DNA of 64,000 bases from Lysobacter sp. ISL-50 (GTDB taxonomy: Bacteria; Pseudomonadota; Gammaproteobacteria; Xanthomonadales; Xanthomonadaceae): NCBI RefSeq assembly GCF_018612875.1, contig NZ_JAGGRI010000045.1, positions 1 to 64,000 of the forward strand, given 5' to 3'. Position 1 is the first letter of the stretch. Each line of letters begins with the position of its first letter. This document shows positions 46,970 through 56,121 of this stretch, in pieces. The position numbers and the translations under genes are program-made. The notes beneath the pieces were generated by a model, which searched no databases, had not been told where the DNA came from, and worked only from the letters and a program-made list of their open reading frames with translations.

Positions 46970-48379
46970 ATGGCTGAAACCCGTAGTGCATTGGTAGTCG
47001 ATGACGAGCGCGATATTCGCGAGCTGCTGGTCATGACCTTGGGCCGGATGGGCCTGCGTTGCGACACCGCGTCGGGCCTCGGCGAGGCTCGCAGCCAGCT
47101 GCTGCGCAACAGTTACGACTTGTGCCTGACCGACATGCGCCTGCCGGACGGCTCGGGCATGGACCTGATCGCCGAGATCAGCCAGAAGTACCCGAACACC
47201 CCGGTCGCGATGATCACCGCCTTCGGCAATGTCGAAGCCGCGGTCGATGCGCTCAAGGCCGGCGCCTTCGATTTCGTCGCCAAGCCGGTCGATCTGGCGG
47301 TGCTGCGCGATCTGGTGCGGCACGCGCTGGAACTCAACGACACCCGCCGCAGCGCCAGCGAGGCCGTGGGCTCGCGCCTGTACGGCGAATCGCCGGCGAT
47401 GATCAAACTGCGCCAGACCATCGGCAAGGTCGCGCGCAGCCAGGCGCCGGTGTACATCGCCGGCGAGTCCGGCGTGGGCAAGGAGCTGGTCGCGCGCACC
47501 ATCCATTCCGAAGGCGGCCGCGCCGACGGCCCGTTCGTGCCGGTCAACTGCGGCGCGATTCCGGCCGAGCTGATGGAAAGCGAATTCTTCGGCCATAAGA
47601 AAGGCAGCTTCACCGGCGCCCATGCCGACAAGCCCGGCCTGTTCCAGGCCGCCGACGGCGGCACCTTGTTCCTGGACGAAGTGGCCGAACTGCCGCTGCC
47701 GATGCAGGTCAAGCTGCTGCGCGCGATCCAGGAAAAGTCGATCCGCCCGGTCGGCGCGCAGGCCGAACTGGTGGTCGATGTGCGCATCCTGTCGGCGACC
47801 CACAAGGACCTGGCCGCGCTGGTGGCCGATGGCCGATTCCGCCAAGACCTTTATTACCGCATCAACGTCATCGAGCTGCGCGTGCCGCCGCTGCGCGAGC
47901 GCCTCGACGACCTGCCCGGCCTGGCCGGCAAGATCCTGCACCGCCTGGCCGGCAACCAGGGCCGTCCGGTCCCACGCCTGGGCGAGGACGCCCTCGACGC
48001 GCTGCGCGCCTACGGCTTCCCCGGCAACGTGCGCGAACTGGAGAACATCCTCGAACGCGCCCTGGCCCTGGCCGAAGGCGAAGTGCTCAACGCCACCGAC
48101 CTGCGCCTGCCGCGCCTGTCCACGCAACCGCCGCCGCTGCCGGCCAACCTCGCCCAGACCGGCAACCCGCCGCCGCAAGCCGGCGCCGTCGATCCGCGCA
48201 CGCTCAACCCGCGCGACACCGCGACCAGCGCCCTGCCCTCGTACATCGAGGAAATAGAACGCGCCGCGATCCAGCAGGCGCTGCAGGAAAACCGCTACAA
48301 CAAGACCCGCACCGCGGCGGCGCTGGGGATTACGTTTCGTGCGCTGCGGTACAAGCTCAAGAAGCTTGGGATTGATTGA
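46970..48379 (+). CDS. pilR: Type IV pilus sigma-54 response regulator PilR
   Basis: An NtrC-family activator of 469 residues. The receiver domain has the phospho-acceptor Asp55 (LCLTDMRLPDGSG). The AAA+ domain has Walker A GESGVGKELVART and the sigma-54-contacting GSFTGA in HKKGSFTGAHADKPG, plus GTLFLDEVAELPLPMQ. After a Pro-rich linker (QPPPLPANLAQTGNPPP) the C-terminal Fis-type helix-turn-helix is NKTRTAAALGITFRALRYKL. It follows pilS by 97 bases with a GGAGGG site. The sigma-54 sequences at pilA1 and pilA2 are its expected targets. Confidence 0.96.
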   Translation: MAETRSALVVDDERDIRELLVMTLGRMGLRCDTASGLGEARSQLLRNSYDLCLTDMRLPDGSGMDLIAEISQKYPNTPVAMITAFGNVEAAVDALKAGAFDFVAKPVDLAVLRDLVRHALELNDTRRSASEAVGSRLYGESPAMIKLRQTIGKVARSQAPVYIAGESGVGKELVARTIHSEGGRADGPFVPVNCGAIPAELMESEFFGHKKGSFTGAHADKPGLFQAADGGTLFLDEVAELPLPMQVKLLRAIQEKSIRPVGAQAELVVDVRILSATHKDLAALVADGRFRQDLYYRINVIELRVPPLRERLDDLPGLAGKILHRLAGNQGRPVPRLGEDALDALRAYGFPGNVRELENILERALALAEGEVLNATDLRLPRLSTQPPPLPANLAQTGNPPPQAGAVDPRTLNPRDTATSALPSYIEEIERAAIQQALQENRYNKTRTAAALGITFRALRYKLKKLGID

Positions 48380-48419
48380 TCGCGGCGCTTGCGGCGCTGC
48401 GCTGAACTAACCGATAAGG

Positions 48420-48451
48420 ACGCCGGCTCGACAGAGCCGGCGTTTTCGTTT
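48420..48451 (+). terminator. Intrinsic terminator of pilSR
   Basis: Stem ACGCCGGCTC / GAGCCGGCGT with a GACA loop is followed by TTTCGTTT, 40 bases past the pilR stop. Confidence 0.9.
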
Positions 48452-48984
48452 GCGCGAGCGAAACGGGAAACCTCGCGGCACAACCGCGTAGTAACCGATC
48501 TTGGCGCTAAGCGCGCACCACACTGACGCCGGCTGACGCGCGTTCTGGCGGATCGGGTCGCGCGCGCGCCGAACTCTGCCGGGGTAATAGTCACAATGGC
48601 CGCACCGCCCCGATCAACGTCCGCGCTTGAGTACGAGGTAAGCGGCGCTTAGCCATCGCCGTCGAATGCGATCTATCGCCACATCGTTTTGCGGCGGGTC
48701 GCACGCACGGCTCTTCAAGAGCTTCCTGAATCCGCATTTGCCTGAGCCACCATCGCGCGGGACGCGGCAGGCGAGCGCTTCGGGCGAAAATCCGATGCAA
48801 ACACCGTAATGCACCCAACAGTTAGTTTATATGCACTTTTTCATCAAACTTTAAATGCTTCCTATCAGTATTTTTGGCACGCATTCTTCCTGACTAACCC
48901 GAGAGCTGGCGCGCTCAAATCACTGGCACATTAAATACTCATATATTCAATTATTTCTCCACAGAAAAACCACTTACTATCATA

Positions 48985-49001
48985 TTGGCACGGGTCATGC
49001 G
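48985..49001 (+). promoter_or_regulatory. Sigma-54 promoter of pilA1
   Basis: TTGGCACGGGTCATGCG has the -24 GG (48987-48988) and -12 GC (48999-49000) exactly ten bases apart. It lies 97 bases before the pilA1 ATG and just downstream of pilSR. This is the expected RpoN/PilR-dependent pilin promoter. Confidence 0.85.
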
Positions 49002-49097
49002 TGATTCCGGGAGCGTCTGCAACTCGCACGACCGCCGAACGTTCGGCGATCGCTGCCTGCCAACGCGAGAAACAACCGACTCTCCTAGGGGAACACC

Positions 49098-49520
49098 ATG
49101 AAAAAGCAGAAAGGCTTCACCCTCATCGAACTGATGATCGTCATCGCTATCCTGGGCATCCTGATCGCCATCGCTCTGCCGGCGTACCAGGACTACACCG
49201 TCCGCGCCAAGAACGCTGAGTGCCTGAATATCGCCGCCGCAGCCAAGCTGGCCGTGTCGGAAACCGCTCAGGATCGTGGGAACTTAAACAAAATCACCGC
49301 TCAGTCGATCACCGGTTATAAGTTCGAGCCAAGCAAGTACTGCAAGGACGTGAAGATTGTCGCTGACGGCATCATCCAGACCGAAGCGCAAGACACCGGC
49401 GCCACCAAGGAAGCCAAGTTCCAATTGGAGCCGACCTACACTAGCGGCCGCATCGATTGGGAATGCACCGAAACCAACGGCGCGAAGAAGTCGCAGCTTC
49501 CGGCCGAGTGCCGCAAGTAA
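49098..49520 (+). CDS. pilA: Type IV major pilin-like protein, copy 1
   Basis: A prepilin of 140 residues. The leader is MKKQKG; PilD should cleave after G6 and methylate F7. The conserved Glu at mature position 5 is in [20 protein letters not shown], which is the N-terminal assembly helix. The globular part has Cys pairs (AECLNI, KYCKD, WECTE, AECRK) suited to a disulfide-bonded D-region. It shares nearly all of its first 60 residues with copies 2 and 3. A CTAGGGGA ribosome site and a sigma-54 promoter precede it, and a strong terminator follows. Confidence 0.93.
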   Translation: MKKQKGFTLIELMIVIAILGILIAIALPAYQDYTVRAKNAECLNIAAAAKLAVSETAQDRGNLNKITAQSITGYKFEPSKYCKDVKIVADGIIQTEAQDTGATKEAKFQLEPTYTSGRIDWECTETNGAKKSQLPAECRK

Positions 49521-49602
49521 TCAGGCTCGCGGGATGCTAATTACGATCTCTATAGTCTGCTGAGCCTAAGCGCCGAATTGACGCACGCGCTCATCTGCAT
49601 CG

Positions 49603-49634
49603 AAAAAGCCGGCTCCAGGAGCCGGCTTTTTTTC
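49603..49634 (+). terminator. Intrinsic terminator of pilA1
   Basis: AAAAAGCCGGCTCC / GGAGCCGGCTTTTTTT with a short loop; ideal stem and U-tract, 83 bases after the pilA1 stop. Confidence 0.95.
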
Positions 49635-50311
49635 GTCGATACAATACCTGGGCCTTTAACCACGCTATCGATTCGGCCCGGCGGCGCTCGTACCCGGTGT
49701 TGACAGTCTTCATGCATCGCCGATAGCCGCTGACGCGCGCACGGCGACTGAGCGCGAGCTTCACTACGTCGCTGACTCCAGGCGGGCGCTTCCGACGTCC
49801 TCCAGCTCCAGCGGACTGCGCGACACGCGTTGCTCGCCCCGGCTTCCGCGCGGCCGAACTCCATAGCTGCCCCAGCCGCGTCACCGGGCGATCGCTTCGC
49901 CGTACGACTCTATATATGTCGCCGCTGGGCATCGATCGCTTGCCCAGTTGTAGCGCACGATCCCTTACTGATCTCGTGGCGCCACTGCCGACCACGCCCA
50001 AGAAGGCGGCGACCTATACCGCCCGCACCCCGGCAGTCGCCGCCACCGCTCGCTCAATGACGACACCCGATCGGCATCGGCCGCACCCGATCGCCAAACT
50101 CGGGCGACCTCATCGCGACAAACACCCCCAAAAATGCCTCGTCGAGATTTTGATGAATCTCACGCTTTCGCACTCGCGCCATTCAACCTGACACTTTTGG
50201 TCACCAGTCCCGCCCGCGGACTGCCGCTCAGCGTCACCCCACGCCCTCCCTAAAGGCCCGGATGCGTGACTGCATTTGCAGTTTCGCTCCCCCCTCCTGC
50301 GCGGCACATAC

Positions 50312-50328
50312 TTGGCACGTGTTGTGCG
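50312..50328 (+). promoter_or_regulatory. Sigma-54 promoter of pilA2
   Basis: TTGGCACGTGTTGTGCG has GG (50314-50315) and GC (50326-50327) separated by ten bases, the same form as the pilA1 promoter, 102 bases before the pilA2 ATG. Confidence 0.85.
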
Positions 50329-50429
50329 TACTTCTTACGTGCACGTGCAGCACGCACGGCATGCCGAAGGATCGAATTCCGATGCCTGTTGGCACGTGAA
50401 GCAACTCAATCACTCCTAGGGGATACATC

Positions 50430-50852
50430 ATGAAGAAGCAGCAAGGTTTCACCCTCATCGAACTGATGATCGTCATCGCGATCCTGGGCATCCTGATCGC
50501 CATCGCTCTGCCGGCGTACCAGGACTACACCGTCCGCACCAAGAACGCCGAGTGCCTGAACATCGCCGCCGCCGCCAAGCTGGCCGTGTCGGAAACCGCT
50601 CAGGACCGTGGCAGCCTGGCCGCGATCACCAACCAATCGATCACCGGCTACACGTTCACGTCCAGCGACTACTGCAAGACCGTCGCCATCGCCGCGAACG
50701 GCATCATCAATACCGAAGCTTCCGGCACCGGCGGCACCCCGCTCGCCAAGTTCAAGCTTGAGCCGAACTTCAGCGCTGGCCGCATCGACTGGAAGTGCAC
50801 CGACACCGCTGGCGCCAAGAAGTCGCAGCTGCCGGCCGAGTGCCGCAGCTAA
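50430..50852 (+). CDS. pilA: Type IV major pilin-like protein, copy 2
   Basis: A 140-residue prepilin with leader MKKQQG and the same assembly helix as copy 1. From residue 66 on it diverges ([20 protein letters not shown]), with more Ser/Thr than copy 1. It ends PAECRS, so the last residue is Ser, whereas copies 1 and 3 end in Lys and His. The shared leader CTCCTAGGGGA before both ATGs points to a recent duplication including the ribosome site. It has its own sigma-54 promoter and terminator and is an equal candidate for the main pilus subunit. Confidence 0.93.
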   Translation: MKKQQGFTLIELMIVIAILGILIAIALPAYQDYTVRTKNAECLNIAAAAKLAVSETAQDRGSLAAITNQSITGYTFTSSDYCKTVAIAANGIINTEASGTGGTPLAKFKLEPNFSAGRIDWKCTDTAGAKKSQLPAECRS

Positions 50853-50882
50853 TAGCTTCGCGTAACGGCTAGTGCAGTAACA

Positions 50883-50910
50883 GAAACCCCGGTCCGCCGG
50901 GGTTTCTTCT
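50883..50910 (+). terminator. Intrinsic terminator of pilA2
   Basis: GAAACCCCGG / CCGGGGTTTC with a TCCG loop, then TTCT; 30 bases past the pilA2 stop. Confidence 0.85.
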
Positions 50911-51014
50911 AAGTCGGCGGCGCGCCCCGTCGCCGAGCTTTTATCGGATCACCCCCCTGACGATCCATTCGATGTAACGTTCCGAATACTGCTAGGTTCT
51001 ACAGGGGCACCATC

Positions 51015-51431
51015 ATGAAATCGCAATCGGGCTTTACCCTAATCGAGCTGATGATTGTGATCGCGATCCTCGGCTTGCTGATCGCAATCGCGCTGCCGGC
51101 ATATCAGGACTACACCATTCGCACTAAAAATGCGGAATGTTTGTCCGTATCGGCAGGCGCGAAACTTTCCGTAACAGAAGCGGCCCAGGACTTGGGCCAG
51201 CTCGCGCTCGTTACATCTTCCAGTACGGCTTATAAGTTCGCCCCGAGCAAGTACTGCGCCTCGGTGGATATCGGGCAAGGAGGGGTGATCACCATGCTCA
51301 CCAGGGATACCGGCGGAGAAATCGCCAAGATCCAGCTCGACCCCGGAGAGGGGCAGGGCCGCGTGGAATGGGGATGCAAAGAACTCAATGGAATTCCGAA
51401 GAGCCAGCTTCCTGCCGAATGCAGGCACTGA
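51015..51431 (+). CDS. Type IV pilin-like protein, copy 3
   Basis: A 138-residue prepilin with leader MKSQSG and helix [20 protein letters not shown]. It is the most divergent of the three: codon use is less GC-biased near the start, and the globular domain has fewer Ser/Thr, more Gly ([22 protein letters not shown]) and ends PAECRH. The four Cys are kept. It lacks a visible sigma-54 promoter, lies behind the pilA2 terminator, and has an AGGGGC ribosome site. It may be a minor or silent pilin. Confidence 0.88.
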   Translation: MKSQSGFTLIELMIVIAILGLLIAIALPAYQDYTIRTKNAECLSVSAGAKLSVTEAAQDLGQLALVTSSSTAYKFAPSKYCASVDIGQGGVITMLTRDTGGEIAKIQLDPGEGQGRVEWGCKELNGIPKSQLPAECRH

Positions 51432-51460
51432 CTCCGAAGCAAGGCTCATGGATGCTATAA

Positions 51461-51489
51461 GAACCCCGGCCCGCCGGGGTTCTTCTTTT
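51461..51489 (+). terminator. Intrinsic terminator of pilA3
   Basis: GAACCCCGG / CCGGGGTTC with a CCCG loop followed by TTCTTTTC, 30 bases after the pilA3 stop. It resembles the pilA2 terminator, suggesting it was copied with the gene. Confidence 0.85.
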
Positions 51490-51526
51490 CTGCAGCGGCC
51501 GCTTCCTCCCTTCAGTACGGCAGATC

Positions 51527-53470
51527 ATGTCCCGCCTCAGCTCACGACTGTTCTTCTACGCCGCCGCGCTCGTCACCATTGGATTGTATTGGTCCGGCCT
51601 CAAGGGGCCGTTTATCCTCGACGACGCCTTCAACATCGATCCCTTGCAGAACTGGATCAGCGGCCAGGCCAGTGTGGCCGAAGTCATCTTCGGCAACGCC
51701 TCCGGGGTGCTGGGCCGCCCGGTCTCGATGGCTACGCTGTGGCTGAGCGCGGCCACCGGCGGCATCCATCCTTTTCCGTTCAAATTCGGCAATCTGCTGA
51801 TTCACCTGGTGTGCGGCGCCCTCGCCTGGCAGGTCGTCCGGCGCATGCTGGCGCGGGATCGGCTGCTCGCGCCGCATGCGGAAAAGATCGGGGTCCTGGT
51901 CGCGGCGATCTGGCTGATCCATCCGATAAACGTGAGCACCGTGCTCTACGCCGTGCAACGCATGGCACAACTGAGCAGCCTGTTTACGCTGGTCGCGATC
52001 TGGATTTACCTATCGGGCCGGACAAAACTCGAAGCAGGCGAACTGCGCGGGGGAGCCGCGCGTTTGTTCCTGGCGTTCCCGGTCGCGCTCTTGCTCGGCG
52101 TGTTGAGTAAAGAAAACGCCGCGGTAGCGCCCGCGCTATGCCTCATCCTGGAAATCGCGTACTTCCGCAGTTGGCGCCAGAGTTCAAGAGTCCTGACGGG
52201 TTTTTATCTCGCGTTCCTGGCCCTGCCCGCGCTCGCTGCATTCGCCATGATTCTGCGCTCGCCCGACCACTTCCTGGTCGGATACGCTTCGCGCGATTTC
52301 ACCTTGTTCGAGCGGCTGCTGAGCCAACCGCGAGCCCTCATGGAGTACATCGGCCTGATCGCGTGGCCGCGAGGCGGACTCATGGGCGTCTTCGTGGACG
52401 ACTTCAGAGCCTCGCATGGCCTGTGGTCGCCGCCCTCGACTTTCTTCGCATTGCTCGCCTTGCTTTCGATCAGCATCGCGGCAATCGCCCTGCGCCGGCG
52501 CGCGCCCAGCGTGTTCGCCGGCTGGTTCTTCTACCTGGTCGCGCAAGGCGTGGAGTCCAGCATTCTGCCGCTTGAACTGTATTTCGAGCACCGCAACTAC
52601 CTGCCCAGCATCGGCCTGTTGGTGGCGCTGGTCGGGCTGCGCGATCTGCTGCCTGAATCCTGGTCGTTCGCTCGCCCATCGAAAACGCGAGCGCTCTATC
52701 TGGCATTCGCGCTGGCCGCGGCGGCCCTGTCCTGGATCACCTGGAACCAAGTCCAGGTATGGCGCAGCGAAGCGAGCCTGATAGAGCAGACGCTGGCGAA
52801 CCGTCCCGGCTCGACCCGGGCGATGATCGTCAAGGCAGCGGTCGCCCTGCGCGAAAGCAGATATCAGGAAGCGCGCGCGACGACGATGAAAATCGCGCTG
52901 GACAAGGATCAGCCGGCGCGCCTGCAAGGCTACTTCAGCACCATCATCGTGGATTGCTGGTGGTCCACGGGCGGCGAGGCCAAGTACCTGCAAGAAGGTG
53001 CGACCAGTTTCAAGCCGCCGATCCACCTGTCCGATGCACTCACCTCCAACAACTTGCTCGATGCCATCGATCAAAAGCGCTGCGGGCCTGAAATCACCTA
53101 TGCCCGCGTAGCCGATGCCTTGGACAAGATCCTTGCCGCGGCGCCGACTCAACCGGAAACCAGCCGCGCCAAATGGATGCTCAGGACGATGGCCGCGACC
53201 GCGAACCTGCGCGCCGACCGCTGGCAGCAAGCTCAAGCGCACGCGGAAAAGGCATGGAACCCTTCCGCCGATCCCGCCGTCGGCGGCCTGCTCGCGCGCA
53301 TTTACATCCACAACGGACGAAAAGCCGAAGCGCAGCGCACGTTGGACGAAGTGACTGCGCGAGTCAGGAGCTTCGAACGGATCGCAAACAGTGAACTGAG
53401 CGGGCTGCGCGAGGCGATCCAAAAAATGCCGTCCCCAGGCACCACCGACAAGGCGACGAAGACACCATGA
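51527..53470 (+). CDS. GT-C fold membrane glycosyltransferase, candidate pilin glycosyltransferase
   Basis: A polytopic protein of 647 residues: about 11 helices in the first 410 residues and a soluble, helical TPR-like C-terminal 220 residues. The first periplasmic loop has LDDAFNID, a GT-C acidic motif. Also seen are GNLLIHLVCGAL, AIWLIHPINVSTVLYAVQRMA and LYFEHRNYLPSIGLLVAL, the pattern of TMTC/PglL-like lipid-donor glycosyltransferases. It lies 96 bases after pilA3, as TfpO or TfpW genes follow pilA in Pseudomonas. Transfer of a lipid-linked sugar to pilin in the periplasm is inferred from fold and position, not shown. Confidence 0.7.
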   Translation: MSRLSSRLFFYAAALVTIGLYWSGLKGPFILDDAFNIDPLQNWISGQASVAEVIFGNASGVLGRPVSMATLWLSAATGGIHPFPFKFGNLLIHLVCGALAWQVVRRMLARDRLLAPHAEKIGVLVAAIWLIHPINVSTVLYAVQRMAQLSSLFTLVAIWIYLSGRTKLEAGELRGGAARLFLAFPVALLLGVLSKENAAVAPALCLILEIAYFRSWRQSSRVLTGFYLAFLALPALAAFAMILRSPDHFLVGYASRDFTLFERLLSQPRALMEYIGLIAWPRGGLMGVFVDDFRASHGLWSPPSTFFALLALLSISIAAIALRRRAPSVFAGWFFYLVAQGVESSILPLELYFEHRNYLPSIGLLVALVGLRDLLPESWSFARPSKTRALYLAFALAAAALSWITWNQVQVWRSEASLIEQTLANRPGSTRAMIVKAAVALRESRYQEARATTMKIALDKDQPARLQGYFSTIIVDCWWSTGGEAKYLQEGATSFKPPIHLSDALTSNNLLDAIDQKRCGPEITYARVADALDKILAAAPTQPETSRAKWMLRTMAATANLRADRWQQAQAHAEKAWNPSADPAVGGLLARIYIHNGRKAEAQRTLDEVTARVRSFERIANSELSGLREAIQKMPSPGTTDKATKTP

Positions 53471-53479
53471 CCCGGCTGA

Positions 53480-53513
53480 AAAAGCGCGACGGCAAGAGGA
53501 TGCCGTCGCGCTT
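53480..53513 (+). terminator. Probable terminator after the GT-C gene
   Basis: A 12-bp stem AAGCGCGACGGC / GCCGTCGCGCTT with an 8-base loop lies 10 bases after the stop. It has no clear T-run, so it may attenuate rather than stop transcription. Confidence 0.55.
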
Positions 53514-53596
53514 CGGGAGCTGACTCAAACCGCCCAAAACGACAGCGGGCACCGGGCCATACACAAGCCATTGCCAGCTCCAGCGCATATCGAACG

Positions 53597-55645
53597 ATGC
53601 CGACCCATGATGATCCGGCCGTAAAACGTTCGACAGGCCTACTATCAACCGCAAGCAGCGCTAATACCTATCTCGACATGCAGACACCATCCGGCCCGAG
53701 CACGCCAGCAAACAAGAACGCCGTATCCAAGGTCACCTGGTCCGGCTTGACGCTCTTCGTCAGCACGTTGCTGGTGTTCTTGCTCGGATTCCGTTTCGAT
53801 GGCGGTCCGGCCAGCTACGACATCGACCCATCCTGGGCCGCGGTCGTCACGTGGGGAGCCGAACACGGCGCGCATTGGGGACGCGATATCGTTTTCACCT
53901 ATGGCCCGCTTGGACTGCTGAGCCCTCAATTCAGTTACACCGCATCGATGCTGCTCGCCGCTGCGGTTGGCCAAGTAGCGTTCTCCGCGCTTTACGCGGT
54001 GCTTTTTTTGATCGCGTGCTCAGCGCTCGCTTTCTCTTCGCGCCTGACGACATTGCTGATCGTGGTTTGGTTTGGAACCGTATGGGCTGGCGACGTCCTG
54101 TGGCTCACGATCTATCCTGTCGCCCTGATGGCGCTCTGGCGAATCCGGGAGAGCGAAGGAAAGTATCTGGACCTTCTGATTGCAATCGCGGCGGGAGTCG
54201 CCTGCGCCGTGCCATGGCTGATCAAGTTCAGCCTATTTCCACTTTGGATCGTCTGGCTGATCTGTGCGCCCATCGCGCTGGCGCGATACGGTCGACAGGG
54301 CCTGCTGGCCTCGGGCTCAAGCGTCGTCGCCGCATTAGTGTTGTGGTGCGTCACCGGGCAGGATTTCGCCGATATCGGTCTTCATATCAACAAAGGCTTT
54401 CAGGTCGCGATCGGCTACAGCCACGCGATGCAGCGCCCCGGCCCCGAACGGACCGACACGATCGGATTCATCGCGCTGGCGCTCGCCGTCGCGGCGATGG
54501 CCTCGGTTTTCCTGCGATCGCGCTTGCGCGTCACCGAGCGCGCCGCATTGATCGCGCTCGCGCTGGCCACGACGGCCTTGTCGTTCAAGGCCGCATTCAC
54601 GAGAGTCGATGCCGTCCATTTGCTGATTTTCTTCCCGACCGCCGGAGCCGTTGTCGCTCTGGCCGGCACGTTGGCCGAGAGCGTCTCGATCCGTCGGCTG
54701 ACCGCATTCGCAGCGGTGGCCTGCGCGGCGATCGCCTTCGCATTACCTTCCATACCTGCGGATCGAAAACTGTTTCTAGCCACAGGCTTCCCCGCCCTCG
54801 ATACATCGACACAGCGCGCACTCGATCTGATCCTGTTCCGCGCGCGGGCCGAACAGCTCAACAACGCCGATCGCACCGTGCGAGCCAACGCGTCGATGCC
54901 TCAAACCAGGCAACTGGTCGGCCGTGACCCGATAGACATCATCTCGGTTGGGCAGGGCGTCCTTTTTCTCAACCAACTCAATTATCGGCCGCGCCCGATC
55001 TTCCAGGGCTACTCGGCCTATACGCCCGAGCTGGCGGCGATGAATCGCGATTTCATCGTTTCATCGCGCGGCCCGCGGTGGGTCATGTTGGACCTCAGGG
55101 CAATCGACGGTCGCCTGCCGATGAGCGAGGACCCGCTGGCGATGCTGCAGGTCGTCCAGACCTACCGTCCGCGCCTGAGCGAACGCGGCCTGCTGCTCAT
55201 GCAGCGCAATGCCAGTGCCCGAACGACCACGAAGCCGCTGGCAGAAGCGCAAGGCCGCCTCGATGAGTTCCTCGTGGTTCCTTCCAGGCCCGGTCAGGCG
55301 CTCGCTTTAAGCATCGACATCGAACCCACCGCCTGGGGCCGGGCCGCCGGGACGCTGCACAGATCGCCTCGCTTGTACATCGACCTGGAACTCGGCGATG
55401 GAACGCAACGCAGCTATCGCATCGTTCCGGGCGCGGCGCGAGCGGGATTCCTGCTGTCGCCGCTTGTCGAAAATACTCAGTCGCTCTGGAGCTGGCTCGC
55501 CACCGACAAAAGCGAGCGCGTAACCCGGTTGCGCCTGCGCGGTGAATCCTGGCTTGGGCATCCCGGGTTCCAGCAAGACTATCGGCTGAGCTACAGCGAA
55601 CTGACGGTACCGTCGTCGCCTCATGATCCGGCGCCGGCGCCCTAG
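53597..55645 (+). CDS. Large polytopic membrane protein, GT-C-like, function unknown
   Basis: A 682-residue integral membrane protein with about 11 helices between residues 45 and 390 and a periplasmic-looking C-terminal region of 280 residues. The first loop has SYDIDPSWAAVVTWGAEHGAHWGRDIVFTYGPLG-type content with Asp-rich ends, reminiscent of GT-C enzymes, but I cannot name the family. Position after the pilins and the first GT-C gene suggests a role in pilin or surface glycan modification. The start is uncertain: an ATG at 53678 (MQTPSGPS) would remove 27 residues, and neither has a strong ribosome site. Confidence 0.6.
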   Translation: MPTHDDPAVKRSTGLLSTASSANTYLDMQTPSGPSTPANKNAVSKVTWSGLTLFVSTLLVFLLGFRFDGGPASYDIDPSWAAVVTWGAEHGAHWGRDIVFTYGPLGLLSPQFSYTASMLLAAAVGQVAFSALYAVLFLIACSALAFSSRLTTLLIVVWFGTVWAGDVLWLTIYPVALMALWRIRESEGKYLDLLIAIAAGVACAVPWLIKFSLFPLWIVWLICAPIALARYGRQGLLASGSSVVAALVLWCVTGQDFADIGLHINKGFQVAIGYSHAMQRPGPERTDTIGFIALALAVAAMASVFLRSRLRVTERAALIALALATTALSFKAAFTRVDAVHLLIFFPTAGAVVALAGTLAESVSIRRLTAFAAVACAAIAFALPSIPADRKLFLATGFPALDTSTQRALDLILFRARAEQLNNADRTVRANASMPQTRQLVGRDPIDIISVGQGVLFLNQLNYRPRPIFQGYSAYTPELAAMNRDFIVSSRGPRWVMLDLRAIDGRLPMSEDPLAMLQVVQTYRPRLSERGLLLMQRNASARTTTKPLAEAQGRLDEFLVVPSRPGQALALSIDIEPTAWGRAAGTLHRSPRLYIDLELGDGTQRSYRIVPGAARAGFLLSPLVENTQSLWSWLATDKSERVTRLRLRGESWLGHPGFQQDYRLSYSELTVPSSPHDPAPAP

Positions 55646-55703
55646 CGGAACTGGGATGCCCGAGGAACGGCCAAGGCTTTCACGAACGCCGCCAACGCCG
55701 GGC

Positions 55704-56111
55704 TTATTCGCTCCTGCCCGGCGCGAAAGAAAGGTACTTGTGTCCGAAGTAGCTCGTGACGACGGGAACCGCGATGCCGATGGCGTGCGCGATCGTTTCC
55801 GTGTGAGCGTGAACCCCGACCGCCGGCAGCACCACGCGAACCAGTAGCAAACTGATCGCGATCGTCTGCAGCACCGCGGCGATGTTGACCGCGACGAACC
55901 AGCCGATCTGACGATGCAGCCGCGCCGCGCCGTCGGCCTGGAAAACGAAGACCTTGTTGAGGATGAACGCCGTCGCCATGCCCAGGCAATACGCGACCGT
56001 TATGGCGGGGACATAGTCCATCCAAGTGCTCAGCGCGATCCGCGAGCAGAAGTTGACGGCGGCCGCGGCCCCGCCCGCCAGAACAAAAAGAATGAAGCGG
56101 CGCGAAATCAA
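55704..56111 (-). CDS. GtrA family membrane protein
   Basis: A small protein of 135 residues with four membrane helices of the GtrA family. Members are thought to flip or help move polyprenyl-phosphate-linked sugars. The opening RRFILFVLAGGAAAAVNF and the later VAYCLGMATAFILNKVFVF are family hallmarks. In mycobacteria a GtrA protein (Rv3789) is encoded beside dprE1/dprE2, so its place at the end of this operon supports handling of a decaprenyl-type arabinose donor. It starts 10 bases after the FAD-protein gene. Confidence 0.88.
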   Translation of the reverse strand: MISRRFILFVLAGGAAAAVNFCSRIALSTWMDYVPAITVAYCLGMATAFILNKVFVFQADGAARLHRQIGWFVAVNIAAVLQTIAISLLLVRVVLPAVGVHAHTETIAHAIGIAVPVVTSYFGHKYLSFAPGRSE

Positions 56112-56121
56112 GGTGCTTGCC

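Larger units (their letters stand above)
48380..49097. other. Long leader region before pilA1
   Basis: No gene supported in 718 bases. It holds the pilR terminator, then GC-rich DNA, then from about 48820 a markedly AT-rich stretch containing three TGGCAC sequences, the last with proper sigma-54 spacing. The AT-rich part is probably the PilR/IHF control region. Confidence 0.65.
49521..50429. other. 909-base gap between pilA1 and pilA2
   Basis: Unusually long for this window. It contains the pilA1 terminator (49603-49634) and the pilA2 sigma-54 promoter (50312-50328). Between 49650 and 50290 I see no gene with normal codon pattern. A minus-strand frame of 136 codons (49591-50001) is Arg-rich, overlaps the terminator and has no recognisable domain. 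The stretch may be degraded sequence. Confidence 0.6.

Noticed and set aside
48871-48940. Two extra TGGCAC sequences upstream of pilA1 as additional sigma-54 promoters
   Set aside because: Neither has GC at the required ten-base spacing (TC and AC instead), so they are at most decayed sites.
49591-50001. Minus-strand frame of 136 codons between pilA1 and pilA2
   Set aside because: It is Arg-rich without recognisable domain, runs through the pilA1 terminator and lacks a ribosome site.
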